Shown here one piece after another: positions 46,150-60,229 of a DNA stretch of 64,000 bases (its first letter is position 1; each line of letters begins with the position of its first letter). This DNA is from Cenococcum geophilum 1.58 (taxonomy: Eukaryota > Ascomycota > Dothideomycetes > Gloniales > Gloniaceae): the NCBI GenBank assembly GCA_001692895.1, contig KV748179.1, positions 62,001 to 126,000 of the forward strand, given 5' to 3'. The notes under the pieces were generated by a model that worked only from the letters and a program-made list of their open reading frames with translations, was not told the DNA's origin and made no database searches. A program made the position numbers and the translations under genes.

Positions 46150-48290
46150 GCTAACAAAGAATTTAACGCGTTATTTTCTACTAATTCCTTTTCTAATTCC
46201 TCTACCTAATCCTTTAATCAGCCCTTTAAGAAATAGAAAGTTTGGGTAGTAAATACTCAGGCTCTTACGCGTAAACCTGCTAGTACTAAGCCGCATCTAA
46301 ATAGCAGTAAAGGCGATATTAGTACTGCGGGCAATGCGTATTTTAGCGCGATGTGGTTACCACCAATATATATTCCTACTTATTTAACGCCCACAGTATA
46401 ATTGTTAAAGAAGAGGACTTAGTTATTAAGTGGGCTATAAAGTAGGGTCTCTAGGGCTTATTTTATAAGTAGGGGTAGCTCTATACTTAGAAGCTTAAGA
46501 AATAGAAAGAGCAAATTCTGTAAGAGGGCTTTAACTCTATAATAATACGCAACGCATTTATATAGCTAATTATGGTTTAAAATCTACTATATAAAGCAGT
46601 AACTTGGCCAGAGCTTTAAGCGCTTTTTCTTAGAGTAAATTACACCTATAAGAAAGCTCTAATTAACTCTAGTAGTACCGTGCCTAAAATAATTAAAGAG
46701 TCCTTCCTTTTTAATAAAGCAATTGTTAAGTAAAAGCTCCTTTTCTCTCTTACACTAATACACCTCTTACTTAACGCGTGGGTGTCGCTAAATTGGAAGA
46801 CCTTTATTGCAATCTATGCTTACTTTATTAACGATATTAGTATACCACGGAAGGCCTTACTTGCTCTACCTTTCCTCCCTAGCAAACACGGCGGCAATAA
46901 ATAGGTGGAAGTCCTTTAGTAAGTCCTTAAAGATTATAAAATACTTAAGAGAGTTAGCTATTATATGGGCGATAACCATAGTAGTAATAATAAGCTTCTT
47001 TAAGGGCTCTTTATAAGACTTTAAAATAAAGAAATAGAAGCTTAATATAACGCTAAGTAATATTGCATTCGCTGCTATAGATATATACTTAATATAGCCG
47101 CATAAGCTTTCTTTTTTCTAAAGATAAGGAAGCTGTTAACGCTGCCTTTAAGAATACTTATAAGAAGCTTAAGGTAGAGTTAAAGCTTAAAGCTAATTAG
47201 ATTAAAGAGATTCTGGCTAAGAGGTTCTAAAAAGGAAAGGCTAGTAAGTTTACCTACTATGTAATTAGTCCTCCTAGTAAAATATATAACGTCGTTATAC
47301 ATATTTAAAGCTCTACCGCTTACTATAATTACTTTATCGCGATCGCTTTACGGGCTATTCTTATAGATAATAACATATAGTAAAACTCTTAGTATAATAT
47401 AATTATGGTAGCTCTTAAATTAAAATACGTAATTAAAAAATATTAAAAGGAGTATATAAAGGAGTTTAATAAGGAGTATATCCTTAATATAACTAATTAG
47501 AAGGCTCTCAAAAATATTAAAGACTTTCTCTAGCCCTTTAAGAGAGTTATAAAGGAAATAGAAGGCGATAAAGCTACCCTTAATAAGGTGCTTTTTACAA
47601 TGGATTTTATAGTAGAGCACTTTAGATTAGCTCTCTCTAAGTATGCTATTAATTAAAAGCTCTGCGATTATATACGCACTAGTTAGTATACCTTTAAAAA
47701 ATACTACCTTAAAACCGATAAGGTCACTATACGGCGCAGCCCTACTATTGGCTTCTTACTAGAGGAAGGCCTATATTAATCATAACTAGAAAGCCACTTA
47801 AAGGAAGCCTATAGTTAATATAGCTTAAAGTCTTTGGATACAAGAGTATAAGGATAAGTATAAGGCAAAGGTAAGAAATGAGGAAGCTACTAATCGCAAT
47901 TACGAGCCTAATAAGTACGACCTTTAGAATAGGAAGCAGTCGCTTCTTAATTTAATTAAGGATAAATTTAATCACTTTATTAACGCCTCTCCTACTAACC
48001 TTCCTTCTGGTACAACTGCTCTTAATTAATAGCTTAATTTAAGCAATTGCGTAGAGTACCCGTCTCTCTATTGTATAGCGATAGATATTTTATCTATACT
48101 ACCTATATCGGCTAAGTTAGAGCGTATTTTCTTAGGAGCGCGGCGAATAATTACTTGGCAGCGTATAAAGCTTAGGGCTATTAATATTAAGCGATTGGAG
48201 TGTTTAAAGTTATAGATAAAAGGAGGAATAGTAGTAGGCTAGAGGAGAGAGCAGATGGCGAGCAATAAGGAGGGGGGGGGTAGAGGACTT
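46150..48290 (+). mobile_element. Decayed hAT-superfamily transposase
   Basis: Plus-strand frames follow fungal hAT transposases. LLLNAWVSLNWKTFIAIYAY from about 46,766 matches the 'IHLSFDxWTSPNxxAILGIVAH' segment. RKALLALPSLLANTAA from about 46,850 matches 'RKALLALPxLxGxHTG'. A segment at about 47,265-47,310 corresponds to 'GPIGKLHNIVxxIRSSPQR'. The C-terminal dimerisation region reads ILPISAKLERIF near 48,094-48,133, matching the 'IPPMSAExERxFS' box. Stops stand where W, Q and R are expected, and the family's DxW Asp is read as Asn, as RIP would give. The intact 69-codon frame at 46,807-47,016 is a surviving piece of it. It is non-functional. Confidence 0.82.
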
Positions 48291-48447
48291 TAAAACAATA
48301 TTGGCTATAACAAATCGGTATAACACCATGCCAAGACTGGTAATATAGCCTCTATATATAATATCGCAATTATTTATTTATATCGCGATAAATTAGCTCT
48401 CTTATGAATACGATGCGATAAGTGGTCAATTTATTCATTTATTTATC
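48291..48447. other. TA-rich flank of hAT and Gypsy pair
   Basis: Contains several ATCGCGATA-like words near 48,360-48,420. No gene. It may include the right end of the hAT element. Confidence 0.4.
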
Positions 48448-48452
48448 GTTAA

Positions 48453-48689
48453 TGTTACGGCACTAGCAGAACTTGGCAGAACTTCGCACCGGCAGATTGC
48501 CACAGATTGCCATAAATTGCCGTATATTGCGATTACGTGACGCGAAGATCTTATAAAACACTAAACGGCGCTACTCTTCTTCTCCTTTCCTTTCCCTAGC
48601 TTTAGATTTTTATTTATAGACAATCTAATTATATAGGCTTNCGCGACCCTTTTACCGTGCTTATATCTTAATTAATTAAGTCGCTAATA
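48453..48689 (+). repeat. Outer left LTR of the Gypsy pair
   Basis: 237 bp, begins TGTTACGGCACTAGCAGAAC. One ambiguous base near 48,641. Confidence 0.92.
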
Positions 48690-51600
48690 TTATCTAAAGC
48701 TTACTTTACTCTTTCTTCCTAAGAAGGAACTTAAATATATCTATAAGAACATAGAATAGGACCCTAAGGACATTACTAGAACTATAAGGATAGGACCTAA
48801 AAGAAAAGAATAGAATCTTAAGGAAAGGACCTATAAGATATATATAAACCAGAACCCTTAAAGAAATTACCTAAAATTACCTAATACCCCTACTACCATT
48901 CTATAAACTATAGTAGTAGGTAAAGCAGCTATAGAACCCTTAAATACTTTAGATAAAGAAATAATTAACGTTTTAACCCCCTAGGCGGAGCTTACGGCTA
49001 CTAATACCGAAATTAAATAACTACGAGAGCTGCTTAAAGCTAGAGATACCCCTATATCTAATAATAAGTTATTATTAGACAACTAAAGACTTACTATAGT
49101 CCTTTAGGCCCTATTCTAGCGCCTTAGTAGATTTATTAAGGTCTATATAGCACTAAAGCGGTCGGTAAAGGTCGCGGATCCCCTACTACTTATAGATGAA
49201 ACTAACCCTATATTTAATAATTAGAAGCTTTAATTATAGGATAAGCTTAAAGTTAATATAGACTACTTCCCTAACGCCCGAGCTAAAATAGCTTATATTT
49301 TCGGCCGTACTGGCGGAGACGCCTAGATGTATTTACGCCCGTAATATACTAAAGACTTAGCAGACCCCTTTATCTCTAAAAAAGAAATAATTAAATACTT
49401 ATCTTTTATTTATAAAGACCCTTTTAAAGTATAAAACGCCTGCCTTAGCTATAAAAGCCTAAATATAAAAATAACGGAGACCTTTTTAGCCTTTTAAACC
49501 CGCTTTTTATACCTAGCAGGACAGGCCTAGATCCCCTAGAAAGACCTACTATTAGACCTCTTTAATAAGCTTACCCTAGACCTATAACGGGCCGTATTAC
49601 TAGCTTATACTACAGTATAGATATTAAAGGAATTTATAGACTATTACCTAGCTATTAACTAAGGCCTTTATTAAATTAAGGCACGCGCCAACTAGCTAAA
49701 AACTAGAAACCTTATAAACTAGGCCGTAAGTACTATAAGTACGGCCCGTAGTGCCCTAATATAATTGGCAACTCCTATAGTTAACCTAGTAGCTAGCCGT
49801 ATAGTTACCCCTACTGCGGGCCTAGTATATACCTAGCCTATATATAGTAACCCCCGTATATAGGCCCTTAGCGATTAAGGAGCTTACTTCTTATATGGTT
49901 AAATAGGCTACCCTATAAGGAACTGCCTAATAAAGGTAAAGATAAATAAGGTCCTATTAATTTAGGAAGATAGTATAAAGTTAAAAAAAGAGAAACCTTA
50001 AAGGAAGACTTCTCTCTAGGGTTAAAAGTGATTAATATATTACATATTAATCTAGGTCAGCTAGTTAGTAGAAGAAGCTGCACTATCCCTTATACTTTAT
50101 TTTATAATAGATATTAAGTTTTAACCTCTACTTTAGCTAACTTAAGAGCAAATGCCTTTACCTTAATTAATATAAAGTACGCTATAAAACTGGCTAACTT
50201 TTTAAATGCACCCCTTAAAGAACTGCCCAAACTAGTCCCTATTTACGGTTATAATAGATAAATAGGACTACCTATTATAACTATATTATAGATTTACCTC
50301 CGCGTTAACGGATAAAGGTAATATAATATCCCCTTACTTATTACGGACCTTAGAAGCTATAATATAATCTTAAGGAGAAAGTGGTTAGCCTATTTAGGCT
50401 TATAACTTAACGTATAGAATAGGTAGCTTATCTGGCCCAAAACTATACCCCTAACGCCTTCCTTTATAAAAGAGATTAGTATTATAATAGAAAACCTTAT
50501 ACGGCTATAGATAAACACTGTTTACTAGACTAATGCGACGCGTAGGGACTAGGCTTTTAAGAAGGATATATAGCTTAATCCGCAACGGATCCGTATACTA
50601 TGCCGCCCCTAGACTGCCTTTGTTACACTACCCGCACTAAAGACTTAGGAAGTTAGTAGTGGCCTAGCTAAGTCCCTAATAGAGAACTTAGGCCTTACGT
50701 AGCTATAAAGAAAGGCTAGGGATATTAGATAATATACTAAACTAATAGACTAAAAGGATAACTTATAGAAAATGGAACGTAAGCTAAGGAAGACTATAAA
50801 CCCTATACTGCAAAATATGGCCTAATAAATATCTATAAAGAAACCTATAGATCTTTCACTAGTTAATATCTACTATATTAGCGCTATAGGATTTTACTAA
50901 AACCTAGTTTAGCCTAATACTATTGCCTTTATAACTAGCTTATACGAAATTAATTAAATAATTAAAGAGAAAGAAGCCCTAGCCTAAGAGAAAGGTAAGC
51001 TTATAGATAAGGAGCTAATAAAACAGAAACTGCCCTATTAATACTAGAAATTTAAAGATATCTTCTCTAAAGTAGCGTTTAATGTACTCCTGCCTTACCG
51101 ACCGTATAACTATAAGATTAAAATTAAGCCGGATAAGGTGGTTACCCTTAGCTATAGCCCCCTCCGATAGCAATCTACTGCCGAATTATAGGCCATAAAG
51201 TAGTATCTTATTAATAACCTAGATAAGGGCTTTATTAAGCCTAGTTAAGCCCCTTTTAACTTACCTATTCTCTTTACTAAAAAGCTAAATAGAGAACTTT
51301 GTTTCTATATTAACTACTATAAGCTTAATAATTTAACCCTTAAAGACCGCTACCTACTACCTTTACTTAATAAGACTTTGGCCTAAATAAGTAGAGCTAA
51401 GATCTTTATAAAGCTTAATATCCGCTAGGCTTTTTACCGAATTAGAATAAACCCTAAATTAAAAGACCTTACTATATTTTAGACCCGTTACGGAATGTAT
51501 AAATATAAAGTACTACCTTTTAAACTAACTAACGGACCGGCTATATACTAACAATATATAAATAACGTACTATTTAACTACCTTAATAACTTCTATATAG

Positions 51601-53884
51601 TATACCTAGATAATATTATAATCTACTCTAAAAACAAACTGGAATATAAAGAGTATATCTATAAAGTCCTATAACGGCTTCGGGAAGCTAGCCTTTAAGC
51701 CAATATTAAGAAGTTAGAATTTAGTATTAAGCGTATAAATTACCTAGGGTTTATTATTAGTATAAATAGGATTAAGGTAGACCTAGAAAAGACAGCTATA
51801 ATTAACTAATAGGTACCCCTAAGGACCGTAAAGGGGGTATAGTTATTCTTAGGGTTCTATAACTTCTACGGACGCTTTATTAAGAACTATAGTAAGATTA
51901 CCTAGCTACTAAGCCTACTTACCTATAAGCACCGGCCCTTTTACTTTAACACCGTATATAGGCAGGCCTTTAACAAGCTTAAGAAACGACTGGTCTCTGC
52001 TCCCTTACTCGCCTACTTTAACCTAAAATGGCCCTTAATGCTAGAAACTAATGCCTTAGATAGTATTATAGCTAGCGTTTACTCTTAAAAGCAAATAAAC
52101 GGAGAATAGCACCCTATTACTTACTATTTAAAGACTATAGTAGATGCTGAGCTAAACTACCTAATTTACGACAAAGAAATGCTGGCTATTATCTCTAGCT
52201 TTTAGCACTGGCGAGCCTAACTAGAAGGCACCTCTAAGTCTATCTAGGTAGTTTCCGATTATAAGGCCTTAAAATATTTTATAATAATAAAGGCCCTTAT
52301 AGCCCGATAGGCGCGCTAGGCAAACACCCTATCTTAATTTAACTTCTTAATTATATATAGGCTAGGCGCTACTAACCGTGCAGACGCTTTTATAAGGCGT
52401 AAATAGGATATAAATAACTAAATAGCTGTAAAGATCTTATTATAAACCTAAGCGCTACTATAACTAGAGCACCTTAACTTTTAGATATAGGCAGAACTAA
52501 ATATAGACTCTTTAGATGCCAAGATATACCCTATTAACTCTATGGAACTAAACCTTATTAATAAACTACTATAGGTAAACCGTACAGCCCCTTCTCTATA
52601 GGAGTACCGCGAAAAGATAAAGAACGTTTCTAGTCTATAGTCCCTTAAAAGTGGACTGCTTAAGTACTATAAACAGCTAGTAGTAGTAGAGGAATAGAAC
52701 TTATGGACTTAGCTTATTACCGAAGCATATACCTAGGTCTCTACGGCCTACCCTAGAAAAAATAAGACCTATAGGATTATTGGCAACCGCTACTACTAGC
52801 CCGAAATAATTATAGATATTAACCACTATATACAGAACTGTAATAACTGCTATAGGTTTATAATTCTATAAGATAAGACCCTAGGACTATTAAAACCCCT
52901 TTTAATACCCGACCGCCCCTAGTAATATATCTTTATAGACTTTTATAAGCTACCTTTAGACCGTAACGGATATAATATAGTTATAATCCTAGTTAACTGC
53001 TTTAGTAAGCGCCCGTTTTTAATTCCCTATTATAAGAATATTAATGCTAAAGAGGCAGCCTAACTATATATCTATTACGTTTACCAAATTTATAGACTAC
53101 TAGATACTATTATATCTAACTACAGGCCGTAGTTTATATTAGCCTTTTAGAATAAGTTTACCTAAATCTTAAGCATTAAGCTAAAGCTTTCTATAGCATA
53201 TTACCCCTAGATAAACGGTTAAACGGAGATTATAAATTAATACTTAGACTAGAGACTTTAGCCTTTATTAACTACTTCTAGGATAATTAGGCTAAACTAT
53301 TACCCTTAATAAACTACGCCTAAGCGACCTTACCCCACAACTCTACCGGATTTGCCCCTATTTAACTAGAAATAGGTTACCTACCCTATATAAGCTTTAA
53401 CTAGGAAAGACTAGAAGGGCCCTAAACTATACGCGAAAAACTATTTTATAAGGAAGCCTAGCAGTACGCTAAACGCTTAGAAAAAGCTTAGAAAGTAGCC
53501 CATATAAACCTAAAAAAGGCTTAAAAATTAATAGAATAGTAGGCGAATAAGTATAGGCGCGAGCCTAACTTTACTATAGGCGATATAGTCTAGGTTATAA
53601 TAAAGAACTAAAAAATAAAGCGGCCTAGCTATAAGCTAGACTATAAGATGGCAGGACTGTATAAGATTTTTAATAAAGTAGGCAATTTATATAAGGTTAA
53701 GCTCCTAGACTTAATTAAAGTTCACCCTATCTTTTTACCGGATAAGCTATAGAAAGCTATAAATAACCTGCTACCCAGATAAAAGAATAAACCTCCCCTA
53801 CTAATTTAAGTTAATAGTAATAATAAATAGGAAATTAAAGAAGTACTGGCCTATAAACTTATAAAGGGAACGTTAAAGTATTAT

Positions 53885-54123
53885 TATTACGGCACTAGCA
53901 GAACTTAGCAGAATACTTAGCAGAACTTCGCACCAACAGATTGCTATAGATTGCCGCATATTGCGATCACGTGACGCGAAGATCTTATAAAATACTAAAC
54001 GGTGCTACTCTTCTTCTCCTTTCCTTTCCCTAGCTTTAGATTCTCGTTTATAGATAATCTAATTATATAGGCTTGCGCGACCCTTTTACCATGCTTATAT
54101 CTTAATTAACTAAGTCACTAACA
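53885..54123 (+). repeat. Shared middle LTR of the Gypsy pair
   Basis: 239 bp, same family as the outer LTRs, ending GTCACTAACA and serving as the 5' LTR of copy 2. Not flanked by a target duplication of its own. Confidence 0.9.
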
Positions 54124-57100
54124 TTATCTAAAGCTTACTCTACTCTTTCTTCTTAAGAAGGAACTTAAATATATCTACTAAAACATAGAATAGGACCCTA
54201 AGGACATTACTAGGACTATAAGGACAGAACCTAAAAGAAAAGAATAAAACCCTAAGGAAAGGACCTATAAGACACACACAGACCAAAACCCTTAAAGAAA
54301 TTACCTAAAATTACCTAATACCCCTACCACTATGCTATGAACTATAGTAGTAGGTAAAGCAGCTATAGGACCCTTAAATACTTTAGATAAAGAAATAATT
54401 AACGTTTTAACCCCTTAGGCGGAGCTTACGGCTGCTAATACTAAAATTAAACGACTATAAGAGCTGCTTAAAGCTAGAGATACCCCTATATCTAATAATA
54501 AGTTATTATTAAACAACTAAAGACTTGCTATAGTCCTTTAGGCCCTATCCTAGCGCCTTAGTAGACCTACTAAGGCCTATATAGCACTAAGGCGGTTAAT
54601 AAAGGTTGTAAATCCCCTACTACTTACAGACAGAACTAACCCTATATTTAATAATTAGAAGCTTTAATTACGGGATAAGCTTAAAGTTAATATAGACTAC
54701 TTCCCTAACGCCTAAGCTAGGATAGCCTATATTTTTAGCTGTACTAGCGGAGACGCCTAGACGCATTTACGCCCATAATATACTAAAGACTTAGCAGACC
54801 CCTTTATCTCCAAAGAAGAAATAATTAAATACTTATCTTCTATTTATAAAGACCCTTTTAAAGTATAAAACGCCCACCTTAGCTATAAAAGCCTAAATAT
54901 AAAAATAATAGAGACCTTTTTAGCCTTCTAAACCTGCTTTCTATACCTAGCCGGATAAGCCTAGATCCCCTAGGAAGACCTACTACTAGACCTTTTTAAT
55001 AAGCTTATCCTGGACCTATAGCGGGCTATATTGCTAGCTTGTACTATAGTATAGACGTTAAAGGAACTTATGGACTATTGCCTAGCTATTAACTAAGGCC
55101 TCTATTAAATTAAGGCACGCGCCAACTGGCTAAAAACTAAAAACCTTGCAAACTAGGCCGTAAGTACTACAAGTACGGCCTATAGTGCCCCGGCATAATC
55201 GGCAACTCCTATAGTTAACCTAGCAGCTAGCCGCGTAGCTACCCCTACTATAGGCCTAGTGTATACCCAGCCTATATATAGCGACCCCTATATATAGGCC
55301 CTTAGCGATTAAGAAGCTTACTTCTTATGCGGTTAAATAGGCTATCCTATAAGGAACTGCCTAATAAAGGCAAAGATAAACAAGGTTCTGTTAATTTAGA
55401 AGGATAGTATAAAGCCAGAAAAAGAGAAACCCTAGAGGAAGACTCCTCTCTAGGGTTAAAAGGGATTGATATATTATATATTAATTTAGGTCAGCTAGTT
55501 AGTAGAAGAAGCTACACTATCCCTTATACTTTATTTCGCAATAAATATTAAGTTTTAACCTCTGCTTTAGCTAACTTAGGAGTAAATACCTTTACCTTAA
55601 TTAACACAAAGTGCGCTGTAAAACTGGCTGACTTTTTAAATACACCCCTTAAAGAACTGCCCAAACTAGTCCCTATTCGCGGTTATAATGGACGGATAAA
55701 ACTACCTATTATAACTATCTTATAGATCTACCTCCGCGTTAACGGATAAAGGTAGTATAATATCCCCTTCCTAATTACGGACCTTAGAAGCCATAATATA
55801 ATTTTAGGAAGAAAATAGCTAGCCTATTTAGGCTTACAGCTTAACGTATAGAATAGGCAGCCTATCTAGCCTAAAACTATACCCCTAACGCCTTCCTTTA
55901 TAAAAGAGATTAGTATTATAATAGAAAACCTTATACGGCCGTAGATAAACACCGTTTACTAGGCCAATGCAACGCGTAAGGACTAGGCTTTTAAGAAGGA
56001 TATATAGCTTAATCCGCAACAGATCCGTATACTACGCCGCCCCTAGACTACTTATATTACACCACCCGCACTAAAGACTTAGGAAGTTAGTAGTGGCCTA
56101 GCTAAGTCCCTAATAGAGAACTTAGGCCCTACGTAGCTATAAAGAAAGGCTAGGGATATTAAATAATATACTAAACTAATAGACTAGAAGGATAACTTAC
56201 GGAAAATAGAACGTAAGCTAAGAAAGACTATAAACCCTATACCGTAAAATACGGCCCAATAAATATCTGTAAAGAAACCCATAGACCTCCCGCTAGTTAA
56301 TATTTACTATATTAGCGCTATAGAATTCTACTAAAACCTAGTTTAGCCTAATACCGTTGCCTTTATAACTAGCTTATACGAAATTAATTAAATAATTAAA
56401 GAGAAAGAAGCCCTAGCCTAAGAGAAAGGCGAGCTTATAGATAAGGAGCTAGTAGAACAGAAACTACCCTATTAATACTAGAAATTTAAAGATACCTTCT
56501 CTAAAGTAGTGTTTAATATACTCCCGCCTTACTAACCATATAACTATAAGATTAAAATTAAGCCGGACAAGGTGGTTACCCTTAGCTATAGCCCCCTCTA
56601 ATAGCAATCTACTGCTAAATTATAGGCCATAAAGCAGTATCTTATTAATAACCTGGATAAGGGTTTTATTAAGCCTAGTTAAGCCCCTTTTAACTTACCT
56701 ATTCTCTTTACTAAAAAGCTAAATAGAAGACTTTGTTTCTGTATTGACTATTATAAGCTTAATAATTTAACCCTTAAAAACCGCTACCTACTACCTTTAC
56801 TTAATAAGACTTTAGCCTAAATAAGTAGAGCTAAAATCTTTATAAAGCTTAATATCCGCTAGGCTTTTCACCGGATTAGGATAAACCCTAAATTAGAAAA
56901 CCTTACTACGTTTTAGACCCGTTACGGAACGTATAAATATAAAGTACTGCCTTTTAGACTAACTAACGGACTGGCTATATACCAACGATATATAAATAAC
57001 GTACTATTTAACTACCTTAATAACTTCTGTACAGCATACCTAGATAATATTATAACCTACTTTAAAAACGAACTAGAATATAAAGAGTATATCTATAAAG

Positions 57101-59655
57101 TCCTATAACGGCTTTAGGAAGCTAGCCTCTAAGCCAATATTAAGAAGTTAAAATTTAGTATTAAGCGTATAAAGTACTTAGGGTTTATTATTAGTATAAA
57201 CGGGATTAAGGCAAACCTAAAAAAGATAGCTATAACTAACCAACAGGTACCCCCAAGGACCGTAAAGGGGGTGCAGTTATTTTTAGGGTTTTATAACTTC
57301 TACTAACGCTTTATTAAGAACTACAGCAGGATTACCCAGCTACTAAGTCTACTTACCTATAAGCACCAGCCCTTTTACTTTAACACCGTATATAGGTAGG
57401 CCTTTAATAAGCTTAAGAAACGACTAGTCTCTACTCCTTTACTTACCCACTTTAACCCAAAATGGCCCTTAATGCTAAAAACCGATGCCTTAGATAGTAT
57501 TATAGCTAGCATTTACTCCTAAATGTAGATAAACGGAGAATAGTACCCTATTACTTACTATTCGAAGACTATAGTAAATACTAAGCTAAACTACCCAATT
57601 TACGATAAAGAAATGCTGGCTATTATCTCTAGCTTTTAGCACTAGCGAGCCTAATTAGAAGGCACCCCTAAGTCTATCTAGGTAGTTTCCAATTATAAGG
57701 CCTTAGAATATTTTATAATAATAAAGGCCCTTATAGCCCGATAGGCGCGCTAGGCGGATACCCTATCTTAATTTAACTTCTTAATTATATATAGGCCAGG
57801 CGCTACTAACCGTGTAGACGCTCTTATAAGGCGTAAACAGGATATAAATAACTAGACAGCTATAAAGATCTTATTACGGACCTAAGTACTACTATAACCA
57901 GAGCACCTTAACTCCTAAATATAGGCAGAACTAAATATAAACTCTTTAGATGCTAAGATATGCCCTATTAACTCCATGGAACTAAACCTTATTAATAAAC
58001 TGCTGTAGGCAAACTATACGGCCCCTTCTCTACAGGAGTACCGTGAAAAGACAAAGAACGTTTCTAGCCTATAGTCCCTTAAAAGTGGACTGCTTAAGCA
58101 CCGCGAACGGCTAGTAGTAGTAGAGGAACAGAACTTATAGACTTAGCTTATTGCTAAAGCATATACCTAGGTCTCTACGGCCTACCTTAAAAAAAATAAA
58201 ACCTATAGGATTATTAGCGACCGCTACTACTAGTCCGGAATAATTATAGATATTAACCGCTATATACGGAACTGTAATAACTACTATAGGTCTATAATTC
58301 TACGAGATAAAACCCTAGAACTATTAAACCCCCTTTTAATACCCGACCGCCCCTAGTAATATATCTCTATAGACTTTTATAAGCTACCTCTAAACCGTAA
58401 CGGATATAATATGGTTATAATCCTAGTTAACCGCTTTAGTAAGCGCCCGTTCTTAATTCCCTATTATAAGAATATTAATACTAAAGAGGCAGCCCGACTA
58501 TATATCCACTGTATCTACTAAATTTACGGACTACTAGATACTATTATATCTAACTATAGGCTGCAGTTTATATTAGCCTTTTAAAATAAGTTTACCTAAA
58601 TCTTAGGCATTAAGCTAAAGCTTTTTATGGTATATTACCCCTAAATAGACGGTTAAATAGAGATTATAAATTAATACTTAAACCAGAGACTCCGGCCTTT
58701 CGTTAACTACTTTTAGGATAACTAGGCCAAACTATTACCCTTAATAGATTACGCCTAAGCAACCCTACCCCACGACTCTACCGGATTTGCCCCTATTTAA
58801 CTAGAAATAGATTACCTACCCTATATAAGCTTTAACTGGGAAAAACTAGAAGGGCCCTAGACTATACGCGAAAAACTATCTTATAAGGAAGCCCAGTAGT
58901 ACGCTAAGCGCTTAAAAGAAGCCTAAAAAGTAGCCTATATAAACCTAAAAAAGGCCTAGAAATTAATAGAACAATAGGCAAATAAGCATAGGCGCGAGCC
59001 TAACTTTACTATAGGCGATATAGTCTAGATTATAACAAAGAACTAAAAAACAGAATGGCCTAGCCGTAAGCTAGACTATAAGATAGTAGGACCGTATAAG
59101 ATTTTTAATAAAGTAGGCAACTTATATAAGGTTAAGCTCCTAGACTTAATTAAAGTTCACCCTATTTTCTTACCAGATAAGCTACGGAAAGCTATAAATA
59201 ACCCACTACCTAGATAAAAGAATAAACCTCCCCTACTAATTTAAGTTAATAGCGATAATAAATAGGAAATTAAAGAAGTACTAGCCTATAAACTTATAAA
59301 GGGAACGTTAAAGTATTATATTAATTAGAAAGGATATAACCTGGACCCTACTTAGTACCCTATATAAAACTTTATAGGTAGTCTCTATAAGCTCTAAGAG
59401 TTCTATAGCTATTACCCTAATAAACCTAAACTGCTAAAGTACCTAGATAAGTAGATAGAATGCTAGTATAATAAAGATAATAAGCTACTAGAAGAATATA
59501 AGGACAAAAACACCCTAAAAATTTCTTAGTTATATAAGGTNTTAAGATATNTANAAACTTTAACTAGCGGTTAAAGTTATCTAATTAGTTAGATTCTCTT
59601 ACTAAGACTTTTAGTAATAAAGCCTAAGGGTAGGCTTTTTTGGAGGGGGGGGTAA

Positions 59656-59892
59656 TGTTATAGCACTAGCAGAACTTAGTAGAACTTCGCACCGGTAGAT
59701 TGCTATAGATTGCTATAGATTGCCGCATATTGCAATTACGTGACGTAAAGATCTTATAAAACACCAAACGGCGCTACTCTTCTTCTCCTTTCCTTTCCCT
59801 AGCTTTAGATTCTCGTTTATAGACAATCCAATCATACAGGCTTGCGCGACCCTTTTGCCGTGCTTATGTCTCGATTGACTAAGTCGCTAACA
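59656..59892 (+). repeat. Outer right LTR of the Gypsy pair
   Basis: 237 bp, ends AAGTCGCTAACA, followed by the GTTAA target copy. It is less TA-shifted toward its end than the other two. Confidence 0.92.
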
Positions 59893-59897
59893 GTTAA

Positions 59898-60229
59898 GAC
59901 CCCTGGGGTTTATATAGCGTTATATTCTCTAAAGCATCTACCTTTTTTATCCTTCCCTATAGTTTTAGAGAAGGATTTTTAAAAAGATAAAAACCCCTAT
60001 TTAAGTAATATTTTAAATCTATTTCAAATATATCCAAAATAGAGCTTTAAGAGATTTAAGGGATTTATATATTTTTAACTATTTTTAAAGTTAAGATAGT
60101 ATAGTCTTAGATATCTTAATAAAAAGTATAAATATAATATAGAAAAGCAAGATTCTATAGGCAAGTAGTTTTATTCTATTAATAATTTAGTGTTAAAAAC
60201 TTCGCAGGTGTAGGCGCTAGGGGCTAAAG
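59898..60229. other. TA-rich spacer before the gene island
   Basis: TA-rich with GATTTAAGGGATTTATATA and similar words. No gene recognised. Composition changes sharply to balanced at about 60,190-60,240. Confidence 0.5.

Larger units (their letters stand above)
48453..59892 (+). mobile_element. Two Gypsy chromovirus copies sharing a middle LTR
   Basis: The structure is LTR (48,453-48,689), internal copy 1 (48,690-53,884), LTR (53,885-54,123), internal copy 2 (54,124-59,655), LTR (59,656-59,892). It sits inside one perfect target duplication GTTAA (48,448-48,452 and 59,893-59,897). Both copies run on the plus strand in the order gag, zinc knuckle, protease, reverse transcriptase, RNase H, integrase. 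The reverse transcriptase is near 51,150-51,650 and 56,590-57,080, and a chromodomain-like tail is clear at about 59,290-59,470. A purine tract TGGAGGGGGGGGTAA precedes the last LTR. Both copies are fossils with many dozens of RIP-type breaks. They belong to the same family as 3,863-9,778. Three ambiguous bases lie near 59,541-59,555. Confidence 0.92.
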
